Part shown: piece by piece, positions 5,908 through 6,338 of the stretch
How the letters are laid out: every line of letters starts with the position of its first letter
How positions within the stretch are numbered: the stretch's first letter is position 1
Source of the DNA: Gemmatimonadota bacterium
GTDB lineage: Bacteria > Gemmatimonadota > Gemmatimonadetes > Longimicrobiales > UBA6960
Length of the DNA stretch: 6,338 nt
Reading direction: 5' to 3'
NCBI GenBank assembly: GCA_019347995.1
Contig: JAHWKH010000157.1
Coordinates: forward strand, 1 to 6,338
Notes under the pieces: model-generated
The model's input: the letters and a program-made list of their open reading frames with translations, nothing else
The model's database searches: none
Told to the model about the DNA's origin: nothing
Translations under genes and position numbers: made by a program

Positions 5908-6338
5908 CCGAGGGAGAGTTGGCGGGTGGCAAAGGAGGTGGTGAGCGGCACGAGGCCGGCCATGGCGTGGGCGTGGCCGTCGGCATCGATCAGGTGTTCG
6001 CCAAGGACCATGAAGCCACCGCACTCGCCGTAGATCAGCGTGCCCCGTTCGGCCGCGGTGCCGAGACCGTCGAGAAAGCGGCGATTGCCGGCCAGGCGGC
6101 CGGCATGGAGTTCGGGGTAGCCGCCTGGCAGGAAGACGGCGTCGGCGCCCGCGTCCGGCGGCTGGTCGGCGAGCGGCGAGAACGGCACGATCTCGGCCCC
6201 GGCGGCGCGCCAGTCCTCCAGCATGTGCCAGTAGGCGAAGCCGAAGGCGGCGTCCCGGGCGACCGCAATGCGCTGGCCGAGAGGCGGCAGGCGGGCGGGC
6301 GCCCCGTGCGGCGCCGCCACGGGACGGGCCCGGGCGGT
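5874..6338 (-). CDS. cobB: Cobyrinate / hydrogenobyrinate a,c-diamide synthase, glutamine-amidotransferase domain, partial at both ends
   Basis: CobB/CbiA converts (hydrogeno)cobyrinic acid to its a,c-diamide, using glutamine and ATP, in cobalamin synthesis. The frame is open to the window edge at 6338, so the start and the N-terminal ATP-binding domain lie outside. The visible part is the linker and start of the class I glutamine-amidotransferase-like domain: PPLGQRIAVARDAAFGFAY (6284-6231 region), FSPLADQPPDAGADAVFLPGG, YPELHAGRLAGN, then GECGGFMVLGE with the catalytic cysteine codon at 6021-6023, and PLTTSFATRQLSLGYREMRH. The usual continuation, including a GHEFHY-type block with the catalytic histidine, is missing. 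The frame runs on to a TGA at 5412-5414, but that stretch is antisense to ispE and the membrane gene and is not cobB-like. GTG 6320 is internal, not the true start. CobB (aerobic) fits slightly better than CbiA by my recollection of alphaproteobacterial homologues; gene-level choice is tentative. Confidence 0.85.

Noticed and set aside
5880..6338. A plus-strand IspE continuation after a single-base frameshift
   Set aside because: Reading on after adding one base near 5886 gives no GHMP glycine loop or other IspE motif, while the minus strand there has clear amidotransferase motifs. The loss of IspE is therefore a true discontinuity.

Overview
The window is a high-GC bacterial segment. Nearly all of it is one tightly packed plus-strand gene run: rarA (replication-fork AAA+ ATPase), hflX (ribosome-associated GTPase), a DUF2520/Rossmann oxidoreductase-like gene, pdxJ (pyridoxine 5'-phosphate synthase), and a PF03706-type (UPF0104 / LPG-synthase TM-like) membrane protein that runs in frame into the start of ispE. 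Gaps are 33 and 16 bases, then a 4-base GTGA overlap, then 31 bases. This spacing suggests a single transcription unit whose promoter lies outside the window. Codon third positions are almost all G or C. From remembered family resemblance only, the set looks like a soil or marine high-GC lineage such as Gemmatimonadota (low confidence).

Layout: 27-1463 rarA; 1460-1540 a short start-to-stop reading frame with a Shine-Dalgarno-like sequence, overlapping the ends of its neighbours; 1497-2843 hflX; 2860-3735 DUF2520 protein; 3732-4472 pdxJ; 4504-5907 membrane protein fused in frame to an IspE N-terminal fragment, with a strong internal ribosome-binding site and GTG at 5603-5619; about 5874-5895 an abrupt junction; about 5874-6338 on the minus strand, the glutamine-amidotransferase end of a CobB/CbiA-type cobyrinate a,c-diamide synthase that runs off the window.

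The plus-strand genes are mostly housekeeping. pdxJ and ispE are linked through one metabolite: PdxJ consumes 1-deoxy-D-xylulose 5-phosphate, which also feeds the MEP isoprenoid pathway in which IspE acts. RarA and HflX are stress and maintenance factors of replication and translation.

The most notable feature is the junction near 5880. IspE stops making sense after about 75 conserved residues, before its ATP-binding glycine loop. From the same point the opposite strand encodes a well-conserved cobalamin-biosynthesis domain that is itself missing its C-terminal end. Two unrelated conserved genes broken at one point and facing each other is the signature of an assembly chimera or a rearrangement breakpoint, not of a new gene. 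I see no RNA genes, CRISPR arrays, insertion sequences or evident new defence system.
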